Source of the DNA: Tigriopus japonicus
Lineage: Eukaryota; Arthropoda; Copepoda; Harpacticoida; Harpacticidae
Direction: 5' to 3'
NCBI GenBank assembly: GCA_010645155.1
Contig: CM021317.1
Coordinates: 7,387,417 to 7,451,416, forward strand
Length of the DNA: 64,000 bases
The notes below the pieces were generated by a model. That model did not search any database and was not told the origin of the DNA. It worked only from the letters and a program-made list of their open reading frames with translations. Each line of letters begins with the position of its first letter. Positions within the stretch are counted from its first letter, which is position 1. Both the position numbers and the translations under genes were made by a program. Below, piece by piece: positions 1-10,922 of the stretch.

Positions 1-130
1 TCCCTGTAAAGAAAGGATTTCTCCCGACAGCTTCAATCCGACCCCCAACAGGATTCGAACCTACGCCGTCTGGGGAAGCACTTACACTCGGCACTTTTAA
101 GAACGCGCTAGTACGCGTGGCCACTCTGGC
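1..130 (-). repeat. tRNA-derived SINE, truncated by window edge
   Basis: On the minus strand this reads as a tRNA-Leu-like head (A-box-like AGAGTGGCC, then a perfect B box GGTTCGAATCC) followed by a shared non-tRNA body. The same head and body recur at 44831-45115, and a body-only copy lies at 61390-61516. The tRNA fold is degenerate, so this is a SINE rather than a working tRNA gene. The 3' tail runs off the window start. Confidence 0.8.
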
Positions 131-1806
131 AATTGAAGTCAACGGCGTGTGGTAGCGAAAAATTTCTGTAACAACTCAAGTTATCACAGGGTATATAAAC
201 TCAGCTACTATGTGGGGTTCATTGAGGCTCACAGACTTCCTTTTTTGGTCGATCCTTAAAAGTCAAATACTAAATAGACCATCTTGATCCAAAATCTTTG
301 CCCTCCTCTCCTCGAGGAACAAATTCAAGGCAATATGCCAACTGCCACATTCATCTCAGCAATGACATGATCTCATAAGGATATACATAACAACTTTCAT
401 TCAATAATACTTCGTGATTCTGAGGCTGAAAACCTGAAAGATTTATCGAAGAAAATCTGAAATTGTTTCAAGGGGTCTAAAATTGGTCCACCGACCCTAT
501 AGTTTGACTTTTGATTGTACACTTCCCAAAAACCTTAATCCAATGTTCAGTGCCGCCCGGTGCTGTCCAACAAAGCAATTCTCCAAAATATCTGATTTTG
601 CGTTTCCAAATTTAAAATATCGTGAAAATCCCTGTCTTATCATTAATTTAAAAAAAAACCTTCGATTTGCGGCGTGTCTTCATTTGCGGTTCATTAATTG
701 GGTACTCGGCAATCTGCAAAAGGAACTGAAACAGGCAACCTCATATTAACATTTATGGTCGTTTCCATGGCATTTCACTTACATTTCTGGTAAAAAATCC
801 CCCGGATCAAAATTTGCAATTGATGATGTTTTAATTAAATGTATCTTCATTGAAAAGTTAATGGTCGCAACAGTAAACATACTCTAATATTCTATAAAAG
901 ACAAAAATAAAATCGCCTTTCTCTTTTTACAGTACTTCTCTACATCATAAGGCAACGAGGGAGAGTACTTTCTAGATGGGACCTAGAGAACTGATGTCAC
1001 ATTTGATAATATTTCCAGTAAGCGATTGGTAGCAACCCCACAATGAGCAAAAGCATGAAGAAACATCCTGTTAAAACAGAGAACATAAGCAATCATTTGG
1101 CTTTGGTAAGGAATCTTTTTCCCCAGAGAAGCAAGATGTCAATTTGCCCGCGTCTTCGAATATGGTAAATGTACGTATAGCATGCCATTCATTAACCATC
1201 CCTAAGCCTTGTTTCCGAGGCTTAATTTGAGCTTATACATATCCTGTGGAAATTAAGAAACAAACGTCAAAGGCCAAGTTTGTCTTCTGTCTACCATGAA
1301 AGGCACCGATATCCATTTTTATGGTCTTGTTCCATATAAAAATAGAATCATAGTATGACAAAGTAATGAATGCTCTTGAGAGCGCAAATATTTTCAGGCC
1401 GATCTGGCATGCATCAATTTTACTAGTGTCTTCATTAGCACTTGTCTGAATTGGATGGCATTTGCTTTGGGCGTCATCGTGTCTTTGACAAAAATGACTA
1501 GCCATTATCTCCTAAAGCAAACGAAGTGTCCCAGACACATGTCAGATCCATAAGTCCCCTGAGCCCCTCTAATCAGGTCCCATTCTTTGGATTGTCAGTC
1601 TCAAACTTTACACCAAACGTTCTTGCCAATTGTGGAGCAAATCTCTCTCTGAAAGAAACATAAATCTCGTGCATTGACAAGAACTATCTGAAGGAGGAAA
1701 ATCATTTCGCTACTTCGAAGTGAATGTGTGTTTCCGGGTGGAACTAAATTTAGACAGTCGACTCGAAAAAAAAGTAATTGGGCACCTTTCAAGATCTTGA
1801 GGAACG
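131..1806. other. intergenic, no supported gene
   Basis: AT-rich sequence upstream of the receptor gene. Only short open frames that start at non-ATG codons or lack any recognisable motif were seen. It should include the receptor promoter, but no clear TATA box could be assigned. Confidence 0.5.
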
Positions 1807-4228
1807 ATGGGTTTCTCTTTCTGGATGTCTTGGATCATCTGGGGCCATTACGCAGCAACAATCACAGCTCAAGTGGAAAATCGAGGGATTTGTGAGCTCT
1901 TGGAGACGTTCCATTTCCAATCAATTGATATATTTACCAGCTCAACGGCTCCTCCAAAATGTATCAAGCCCCACTATTTTCGATTGGGCTTGAAATGCCC
2001 TCAAAGCAACACCATTGTTCCAACCTTTGTTCCCAATGGAGAAGAACTAAGATCGCTCTTGTACAAATGTCCCACTATTGGAACACAGGGCATAGTTTTG
2101 GCTGAGGTTAAACAATTCGAAGAATTAGTCGCATCTCGAGTCGATCAGCAGGTCTACTTTTGGCTTCAAGATGAAATATACGAGTTTTACTTCTTGGAAC
2201 ATGACACTGTACTCCGGAAACTGGCACATTGGCCTTACTTCTATTTGGAAACTTTTCAAAGTAAAGAGTTTTGGTACCGGAGGTCGAACCTCCTTGGCCA
2301 GACATTGAGGGTACTTGTGGAGCCAAAAGCTCCTTATTTGGTTATCAAGGAAGCAAGGGACCTTCTACAGCAATTGGAACAGGAAGTTAATGGAACAACG
2401 CAGATGTACAAATTGGATCCCGAGACATTAGATGGTATCTATCCTCGACTTTTGCAAGTCATGTCGGAGCAACTGAATGTATCTCTTCAATTCTACCGAC
2501 ATATACGACACGATTGGGGCGATTGGAACGCCTCTTTGGAACAATGGACCGGAGGCTTGGGCATCTTGTATCGGGGCCAAGTTGATATGATTGGCACAAG
2601 CCTCACTTTAACCTCGGAAAGGTGGGAAGGGTTCCAGTTTCTTCCACCCATTGGAACATCTCATGACGCCATCTTCATTCAGAACAATCTTCAACATCAT
2701 AAGGATTGGGATCTCTTCTTTCGACCTTTCACTCCGGCACTTTGGCACTTCTTGAGCATTGTCACAGTAGTCTTTACCATTTTGGTTGCATTTATCCAAT
2801 ATTTTTATGAAAGGCCTCGTCAAAGCAAAGGAATCTGGGGACGCTTTTTGGAAATGGCGGAAATTTATTGGATCCTCTTCTCGTCCTATTTTGGCAAATC
2901 CCCTCCCACCAAGCAGACTATTTGGCGGCCCAAAAGGATCGCTTTGGAAGTGTTTCTCTTTTCCATTTTTCTCGTGGGGAACATTATCTTTATGACGTTT
3001 CGAGCCTCGCTTACCTCAGAACTTTCTGTCGGAAAGGTGAAGATGCCATTTTCCCACCCGGATGAGCTCTTGAGTACAAAATACAGGTAAAGTCAATATT
3101 GACTTACCAATAAAAGGTTTCAAACGGCCTAAAAATGCTTTTCTTTCTTCGATTTTTCTTCTTTTGTATATGAAAACTTGGATGAAATTGAGTTTGAATT
3201 TGATTAGCCAAGTTGGAACAAAACCTTGTAGAATTTCTTCTCTCTTTGTAGATTTTTAAATATTGTCAATGATTTGGAACAAAGGAGATTGGGATTGTTT
3301 TGAGAAAAATGTGTCGGGACAGAGATTTGTGCTGATTTACGAGACCCTTAATCTGAATCCAATACAGACGTGACGAGACGTATTATTACTTTCTACTACA
3401 TTAATCCACATGCAAAAGCCTTATTAGATCACATCAAATCAGCTTGATCCCAACCTTCACATGTTTCATGAATGTGTTTCGTATGTTTCGTACTCTATTC
3501 CTTCCAAGTTCCAAAAAATTCCAACAAATTGATACAAGTTTTCAAATAAAAAGCCCGTCACTTCCAGCATGATTGTAAAAGGTGGAGGTGCAACTGAGGA
3601 AAAGCTTGCCAAGGCCAAACCAGGCACTACTTATGCCAATCTATACCACACCTACATTGAACCCAACCCAAAAACCTCAACCTTTGGATCCGCCACTCAG
3701 GCCTTGAAGGCTTTGACAGCCGAGACTGGTGTTCCAAAGGCTCTTTTTTATCAAACTACGACAGTTCATAACTACGAAGAGTATCGATGTGAAATTATTA
3801 CTGCTTGGCAAAGTTCGACCCCGGTTTTCAACTCAATGGCCTTTCCGAAAAACTCCCATTATTGGCCGTTCTTCAAGCGGTCTTTGCAACAGATTCAAGA
3901 ATCTGGAGTCTTGGACTTGATCATTCAAGACTTTATCCAATCTGATCAAGCACCACAATCGTCATGTCGACAAGATCGCTTTTTGGAACAACTCGGCGAG
4001 GAAAAGTTGGGACCATTGTTCGTCCTTCTTCTTGCCGCATTCTGTTGCTCCATTCTAATGGCCTTGCTAGAGTACATGTCATTTTGGGGTCGAGTGCCTC
4101 CAAAGACCGACATTTGTCAAGAAGACACGATTAATTGGGAAAAGTTAGCATCGTTGATGGAGACTTTAAACCCCACCAATTTGGATACCCTTATTGAAGA
4201 GTTGGAACACATTTTGAACAAGGAATAG
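1807..4228 (+). CDS. divergent ionotropic receptor (IR/iGluR-type)
   Basis: Two exons, 1807-3086 and 3568-4228, joined across a 481-bp GT-AG intron (phase 2) give 646 residues. The protein starts with a signal peptide (about residues 1-21), then a long divergent N-terminal region. The S1 ligand-binding half includes a TLTSERW segment, whose Arg272 sits where iGluRs bind the ligand alpha-carboxylate. TM1 is about 310-333, a pore-loop-like WILFSSYFG about 354-363, and M3 about 379-400, ending TFRASLTSELSV in place of the usual SYTANLTAFLT. The second lobe follows, then M4 at about 575-597. This order is that of ionotropic glutamate receptors. The lack of an amino-terminal domain and the weak motif conservation point to the IR chemoreceptor branch, acting as a ligand-gated cation channel at the plasma membrane. 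No acidic ligand residue is obvious in the second lobe. AATAAA occurs about 110 bp after the stop. Confidence 0.85.
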
Positions 4229-4794
4229 ATCAACACTTACCTCCTGAATCGAGTGGATTGGTTAGACCACTGGTTTGCCAATCAAATTGGACAGGAGGGA
4301 TCTCCGTCTGAAATGAGAAGTACATTCAAATGGATCAATAAATGGTTTATCAAGGTCGTTGTGTTAGGTGGGAATGGTTGGGGGCGTATTGAGATGATTT
4401 TTATGGGGGCTTTCCAAAGGCCGACGACGCTCATTATATTTCTTCAGACAACCATGACGAGACGGGCCTCACGAGAGAAACGGTACCAGAGCAGGTGGTT
4501 TAGTGGTTGTGTTACTGGGCGATGATGTGAGATCGAGCTTATTATATGAATTGGCCACAAGAGCCACATAGGATGGAGCTAGGCAATTGATTAGGGGGTC
4601 AATTGATTGTACTTTGGACTCGGGTTTCTTCTTTCAGAGCTACCAAACGTGGGATTTGGGGATTTCGTCTTGTTCTGGTTTCAAGTATGCAACTTGGCTT
4701 TATAAAATCGAAGTGTTTTTACACTTGTGAGGTCCGCACTAACTTTCTTGTTGGGAAGAAAATGTAAAAAATGTAAAAAATGAAAGTGTAAAAA
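4229..4794. other. 3' flank of receptor gene
   Basis: Probable 3' UTR and intergenic DNA. An AATAAA lies at about 4338. An open frame from 4253 has no recognisable motif and is not called. Confidence 0.4.
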
Positions 4795-5250
4795 AAATAC
4801 TGATGATTCGGGCCAAGATTTTTCGGTTCCGGGTCAAGTTCAGGTTGGCGACTTATTGGATCAGAACCGAAACCCGAACCGAAATTGACATTTCAGATCC
4901 GGATCGGATCCGGATCGGGGCAAATCCGGTTCGGATCCGGATCAAATAGTAAAAATAACAACATCTGTGCCCTTAATTTGAGATTTTTTAAGATCAATGA
5001 CAGTTTCTAAAAGGGATATTTTAATTTCTTAAGATTAAAGTATTTATTGGAAGAAAAAAACAACAACAATGGGGGAAAAAATCATAAAGTTGAGCAGTCC
5101 AGTAATTTTTATCCGAATTTTTTAAGTCGACTCCACCAAGATCGGTTCCGACTCTGGATCGGTTCCTGTTTTTTTAGATTCAACTCATTCATAAGCCGAC
5201 CCCAGAACCGATCCGATAATGAACCGGCTCATAGCTAATCTGACCCATGC
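4795..5250. repeat. GC-rich CCGGATC/GGTTC repeat element
   Basis: A GC-rich island in AT-rich DNA, with iterated CCGGATCGGATC and GAACCGA motifs. The right part (CCGATCC, GAACCGG) is roughly the inverse of the left. It looks like a small TIR or foldback element, but its ends and any target duplication are uncertain. Confidence 0.45.
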
Positions 5251-6503
5251 CTAATAAAATGTGCAAAATCATCCTTGTTCAAGCATTTTTTTAGCTCAAA
5301 TTTACCTAATGTTTTTTTTTTTACTTTTTAACATTCATCAATTAATTCAATTAATTTTGAATTTCTTAATTGCGTTATATTTGTAAAATCTAGTAAACCC
5401 AATCGACAAATGCATGCTGCCGGATGCATTTTCATTGTGGATGAAAAACCTTCTTGAGCAATAAGTTAACGGATCCTTTTGCTGAAAACTGATTTCTATC
5501 CCCACCCTATTTGATAAATTGTTTGAAATATACGTTAAAGTGCCAGACAATGGTATGCAACAATAACATAATTTGCAACATTCCTTCGTAAATTTTGATT
5601 GGAACTCCCCGTTTTGGACTTCATGAAAACATCCTGATGTCCCAAATGAATCTAATACGACGGTAGTTCAACTTTTAGAGTAAAAAAGGTAAACCCATTA
5701 CTTTTTGGGGCTTAAAAAACATCGTTTGTCTTACAAATCGCGTTTTTGGCTTAAACAAAAATGTGCTAAACCTTTTCTTCCTCTTCTCCAATAGGCAAAT
5801 TTGGGTTTCATACATAAATTCTTGAATTGTCAAGTAGCTTCAACTTGACATTTTATGCTTTCAATCGCCATACTCTCGAATTCGGCACATGTGTTGTGGG
5901 GATTGCCCCCTCCATAGAAAAAGCTTTCGATATGGAGGTCAGAAGGAAAATTAAGAGAGTTAAAAAAGGAAAGATAAATACACCGCAAACTTTTTTTGAC
6001 CACAAAATTCCGCAACTTGTCTTTCTAACTCCATTCTTTGAAGTGCACGTTTGCTTCCAATTTCGGTAGTCCAAAGATACCTTTTTGTGGTCTAAGGGTA
6101 GGCTTAACCTAAACGCTAAATAACATATATCCGATATTTTGATCTCTCATTCCATTACTAATATTTCGTTTACAAAGTTACGAGATCTAATAGGCCTTGA
6201 CTTGAGGTTCGGTGAGGGATAATATTCGAGGTTATAATGAAAATGGAGAAGACATGCTTTTCAAAAAAATAAATTACATTGGTTACATCATTGTAGATTA
6301 GGCAAAATCCTCCAATTTACCCCTAATATCTGTTCAAACTCAGTTTTAGGGATCTTTTTCACCGGAAAAATCGACGTCTAATTAATCATTGCTTCACAAG
6401 AAACCATCAACAATATGTTTTTCAGAATTGCATTTTGAAAAAAAATACGCTTGGGTCTAATTTTCGTGTTTTTTTTTTCAAGATTCTTGACAGTTTTACT
6501 CAC
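5251..6503. other. intergenic or intron of the aftiphilin gene
   Basis: No coding exon was recognised on either strand. Around 5990-6075 there is a degenerate stretch resembling the end of the ACCGAAACC hAT repeat described at 22973-23304. A further minus-strand aftiphilin exon was looked for and not found. Confidence 0.4.
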
Positions 6504-8564
6504 CGTTCCAGAGAGTTGCGAGGGAATTGACGTTTCAAGTGAATCTGGAGTTGTGACTGTTTTGAGAGTCTGACTCTCCGGATTGCTCACTCGGATCGGT
6601 TCCAGAAGGCCCATGCCCGTGGCAAAGGCCGGAACAGATGGAGACGATCCTCTTAACCGATGCCGTGTTTCGAAGACCTTTATTGGAAAACAAAAACGAC
6701 GGTAAATCTGGCTATTGATGACACAAGTTACACGTTGTTCTTCAGCCGGAGAAATCGTTTTTGAATCCCGAACACCTTTGAGACCAGTTTTGGAGTTGAT
6801 TTATTTGAATTTTACTAGTTAGTTCAGGGGTAAAAAACGAAGTCAAATTGTTAAAATAAATATAGTTAATAATAAATAGTTGAGCATTTTCTTTAGCTTG
6901 ATTGTCAGTGCTGTTCTAAAATGCTAGTGAAATCTTTTTTGTAATTCAATTTTACGCTGTCGAAGTTTTGTTACATCGAATCAGAACAGGAGTTAATAGA
7001 TTTCAACAATTAATACGACTACACACCCATTAAAATACTTATATATTGAGTCAAAGAAAATGCTTCAATACTTTCATTTACGCTTGTTTTATGTGACACC
7101 GAATCATTTTTAACTAATTAACAGGATTCAATGAAATGGTGTTGCAGTAGACTCATAACCGAGACCGAAAGTTTTGACCAAAAGATGGTTTAATCGAAAC
7201 CGAAAGCAGGTTACTTCAAAATTATATGCATTCAAAACTAACTTTTATAAAATTAAATTGCTCTTATGTTCGATGTTGGGCAATTGAAAATCAAAAAAAT
7301 TGAAAAACTTACGTTTCAGAGGTTTTTGGACCAAAAAAATCTTAGACTTTATTATCAAACTCAATCCTTTATAGTGCATGTCTGCTTTCAGAAACCGAAA
7401 CCGCTTTCGTTCCATCATTACTATGCAGCCTTTCTATTTAACTTCAAAATTGGTCTCAAAAGTCTTTGGAATTGAAAAAAAAGTCATCCCCGTGGCAAAA
7501 TTTTGAAATAAAATTTACCATGTTATTGGGGTCGATTCGGATTGATTGGAGCCAACCCGAATGAGACTGAGATTTGGTCCACGATTGCCTCAAAGCGGGA
7601 GTGGATTGGATATCACAGATTTGCTCCCAAATCTCGTCGTCCATATGGTCTTTGGAAAGATTTAAGGGCTCTTTCGCCTCAATCACAGGGTTGTCCCCAT
7701 CTTCGGACTCAAAAAGTCGCGAAATCACCTGACTAATCATGGGCTGAAGCTGAAAACAAAGAGGATTTTGAGTGATCATTGGGAAGATGAGCTGAAATCC
7801 AAGGTCTTACAGAGTTTAAAATGCACTGCATGGAATCTAACGAGGGCTCTTCTGACAAACTGGATTCATTGGGAATGGTCGGTGGTTCGGAGAAATCGGT
7901 GAACTCTCCAAATTCATCATCGTCGTCATCATCATTATCAAAGTTATTTTCATCACGGTCTTGATCTTCAGGGACGTCAGCCTTGATATCGGATTGATTC
8001 TCCGACTCTTGTGGAAATGCCGACTCAAAATCACCAAAATCGGCGAAACTATCGTTCACGGATTTCGTTTCACTTTCCAGTTCTTTGTTTGGAATTTCAA
8101 GATCTTGTTCATCCCGATCATCTTCCATCACTTCATCGTCACTTTTCAACTCTTCTTTCTCGGTTAGAATCGGACTCTCAGGTTTGGTCGTTACAGTCTC
8201 AGAGATTGGATCTGGATCAAGAGGTTCCACTGGTTCCATGATATCACTGGGCTCCGTCCCATTCGTCAATTTCACGGCATCATCCGCTTTTGTCGGAATT
8301 CGAACATCTTTGGGTGCCAAATGAATGGCTTCTTTGGGAATGGTATGAAGTTTACTCGACATGCCTGTTCATAAACAAACTTCATGAATCATTATAATCT
8401 CATAAACTACGGCCATAACCACCTGTAACATCCTGTTCCTCGTCATCACCAATGTCTCCGGGGACAAAATCCGGCACATCACTGAGATCCAACTCGTCCT
8501 CATAGCTTAAATCCTCATCAAGGTCGTCGTCCTCCATCATTGGAGGAGGTGAGGCCGACATCAT
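6504..8564 (-). CDS. AFTPH: aftiphilin homologue (partial, C-terminus not found)
   Basis: Minus-strand exons 8564-8423, 8364-7811, 7749-7519 and 6677-6504 stay in frame and give 367 residues. The last exon ends at a good GTGAGT donor, so coding must continue. The N-terminus has an SPPP motif and acidic runs. FADFGDF (about 154-160) and EFGEFTDF (about 198-205) are acidic-phenylalanine motifs of the kind that bind AP-1/GGA ear domains. Residues about 267-309 (IWEQICDIQ, then WLQSIRID) match the order of the conserved vertebrate aftiphilin segment. The next exon continues with GMGLLEP, which matches GLGMLEP there. Aftiphilin works with p200 and gamma-synergin on clathrin-coated vesicles at the trans-Golgi. 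The start is the first ATG after a plausible acceptor. The 58-bp intron uses a weak GTGGTT donor. The conserved C-terminal exons were not found, so the gene may extend through a large intron past the receptor gene or be broken. Confidence 0.85.
6777..7460. repeat. TIR element of the GAGACC family, intronic copy 1
   Basis: The ends read TTTGAGACCAGTTTTG on the left and the inverse on the right, with a subterminal TTAGTTCA motif near 6817. It lies inside the 841-bp aftiphilin intron (6678-7518) and is itself interrupted by an ACCGAAACC-type element at 7148-7420. Related copies sit in two introns of the 10.9-19.4 kb gene. Confidence 0.6.
7148..7420. repeat. hAT-type MITE, ACCGAAACC family, degraded copy
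   Basis: Same internal order as the better copies at 22973-23304 and 33656-33998: ACCGA..CCGAAAG at the left, GTGCATGTCTGCTTTC, then a TTCCATCATTA terminus. The ends are diverged and the flanks match only partly, so the target duplication is not clear. Confidence 0.6.
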
Positions 8565-8850
8565 GGGAGGGATCTGCAAAAGAAATATATGAAGCCTTAT
8601 CTTGAGTGTGTCAAGTGACACGTACTACATACCTCAAACGTCAGGAAAAGTAGAGAACATCTCGTTAAATTGGACTTGTATGTTTTCTTCCGATGAGAGA
8701 GAGCTTTTCAAGCTAACAGCTGCTTTTTTCCATTTGATGGTCGAGGTGGTTCTAAGGCGAGGATGGTGATGGTGATGATGATGATGATGGTTCTTGGTAG
8801 GTAAGGAACAGGCCACAAGAAGAGTGGAGTACTAGTGATGAGTACGAAGT
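8565..8850 (-). other. possible 5' UTR exon of the aftiphilin gene
   Basis: A minus-strand GTATGT donor after 8633 suggests an upstream exon. Reading through it meets a stop right at the junction, so it would be non-coding. It carries a CAT-type trinucleotide run (about 8765-8790) that creates a poly-His reading frame by chance. Confidence 0.35.
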
Positions 8851-8873
8851 TGCGTGTGTGATAGAGCGAGCAA

Positions 8874-8881
8874 TGACGTCA
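8874..8881. promoter_or_regulatory. CRE-like palindrome upstream of aftiphilin
   Basis: A perfect TGACGTCA octamer lies about 310 bp upstream of the aftiphilin ATG, in the expected promoter region. This is the consensus CREB/ATF site. Whether it is used is unknown. Confidence 0.4.
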
Positions 8882-10532
8882 TGAATGAAGTAATTATATT
8901 CTGGATGATGGGCAGGTGTCATGGAAGGAATGTTGAGTGTTTGGGGGGGAGAATGGTACGTGCGGTTTAGCTCATTCTTGGTAAGAATGGAGGGATTAAA
9001 GGAGTGTCTTGAGTAGCCCTTTTCTTGGGGCTAGAATACCTGAGCCCTTTCCTTTGAGACGCAATGTCAGGCGGATGAATCACCCAACCTTTGAGCCACA
9101 GTGATTTAAGAGATGTTCCTGGAGTTAGATTTGGGTGACCAATTTTGATGTTGAAGCTGCATATTCATTTGAATCCTGTTAATTAGTTCACAGGCAAAAA
9201 AAAAACATGTCATGTCATTTAAGACAGACAAACGCAATGACAAATATTTCAACATTTTTGTCTCAACGGGTGTGTTTACCTAAAATATTGTCCCGACTGA
9301 TTACGTCCTTCGTAATGGTTGATGGAGCCACTAATAATTGAAAAGATTCAACCAATATTTTCGAACATCTTAGTGCACTTGATAATTAAGTTAGCTCCCA
9401 GATAGTTTGATTTTAAGTTTTCGACCAGTCAACTCCAACCGCCGAGCATAAAGACATTAATTATGGCCCTCATTTCGAATGTTTGAAGAATTTTGTTGAA
9501 ATATTCGGAATATGTTCCAAACTCGAAAAAAAATAAATTTAACGAAACTTTGGCTTCTTCCTTGTAAATTGAGTCGTTTTCTATGGTATTGTTCCCATTC
9601 TCAGGGAAGTCATCATCATTTTTCGGGATCGTTTTTTTGAATAAATATCTGAAAGAATTGTTGGTTAAACATAAAGCTTGAAGAGATATTTTTTTCATGG
9701 TTGGTTTGCTGATTTTGGAGAGATCAAACTTTTTAAAATAACGCAGTGGCAGAATAAATAGGAACAATGTTGGAAAATTCGGCTCGTCTTTGGTATTCAA
9801 ACGAACCACAACTAAAAAAATGTCATGAAACTTCATGAAACAAAAAGCGTAACATCATTTAAACGCTACAGAACGTCTAGAAAAAAGGGTAAACTGAAGA
9901 ATGACGACCCAAGAAATGAAAACTTGGTGCAAATTCAAGGTCATTCTGTGAAAAATTAAGCTTGGGATTGAAGAAAACGGTCGAAGATTAAGGGCCAGAA
10001 ATTAATCTGAATGAGTTGTGAAACTGATTTTTTATTCCGGAATGGCACCTCAACTCGAAGTATCTTCGCTTTACAAAAAGTTAACAAATATTCGTACGAA
10101 TTATAAAGCCTAAGAATGTTGGAATTATAAATAAAACAATTGAAAGCAAAATGTTGAGTAAACACTTAACACCAGCAAGCTTAAGGCAATTGGACCATAA
10201 GTTTACTTTAAAGTCTTGTTCTGTCACGATTTACCATTAAATTTTTGAGGACCATGATGTACAAGCCAAACCTCAAACTATTTCATTTATTTTCACGCTC
10301 AATTCATTGTGTTTAAAAAGGATCATGCATTCAATTTAAATAACAGATTTTTCAAGATCGGATTGATCGGACGGATGCTATTTACGCCTCAAAACTCAAC
10401 TCAAACGAACCTACTGAAAACTTTTACAGGAAAATGACAGCATATTGGCTCTCAGTTTTATGTTTGTCCTGGAAATGAGGTACACTCAATTCCAGTTGTG
10501 AGCTTCTTGTTTCATGTCAATCAACCGTTACT
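8882..10532. other. intergenic between divergent genes
   Basis: Shared upstream region of the aftiphilin (-) and hydantoinase/DUF917 (+) genes. Around 9120-9215 lies a partial GAGACC-family terminus with the TTAGTTCACAGGC motif. An ATG-initiated 135-residue minus frame (9836-9429) is AT-rich, matches nothing I know and is not called as a gene. Confidence 0.4.
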
Positions 10533-10789
10533 AGGTCGGTTGTTAAAGTAATTTGTTTTCAAGTATGGTAGAAGCATATCTAGAAGCATGAAAGAAGCAC
10601 ATGAGACGGAGAAGGAATAACCATGCTCAATCAAGCTTCGCTGTATAAGCTGCCTTTTTCAATTTTTCAATCGCAGCTTACGTAACAAAACTTGATCGAG
10701 TGTGGTTATTTCTACTCTGTCTCATGTGCTTCTTTTGTGTTTCTAGCTATGCTTCTTTCACACTTCAAAACTACCTCAACAATCGACCT
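10533..10789. repeat. hairpin (foldback) MITE, copy 1
   Basis: A 257-bp near-palindrome. The arm containing GAAGCACATGAGACGGAG is answered by its inverse near 10715-10735, and the ends are AGGTCGGTTGTT and its inverse. A second copy is at 28613-28858. It ends 133 bp before the ATG of the hydantoinase/DUF917 gene, so it lies in that gene's promoter or 5' UTR. Confidence 0.8.
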
Positions 10790-10922
10790 TCTATGTGTAA
10801 AAGTCCAAAATACACCCAGTCCAGTTTGTGATTTGTTTGCGTTTTTGTGCATTAACTTTGCCACTGGAGATAACAAGAGACCGTTTTCAGATCTTTTGAT
10901 CCAAGTTCAATACGATTCAACC

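Noticed and set aside
8634..8816. Minus-strand frame with a poly-His run
   Set aside because: The histidines come from a CAT trinucleotide run, and the frame meets a stop at the splice junction. It is more likely 5' UTR of the aftiphilin gene.
9429..9836. 135-residue ATG-initiated minus-strand frame
   Set aside because: AT-rich, with no recognisable domain, no promoter or splice support, in a repeat-containing intergenic region. It was left out as a gene but could be tested with transcripts.
10692..10922. N-terminal extension of the hydantoinase/DUF917 protein
   Set aside because: It starts at TTG inside the hairpin MITE, and the conserved ATPase fold begins right at the ATG at 10923.
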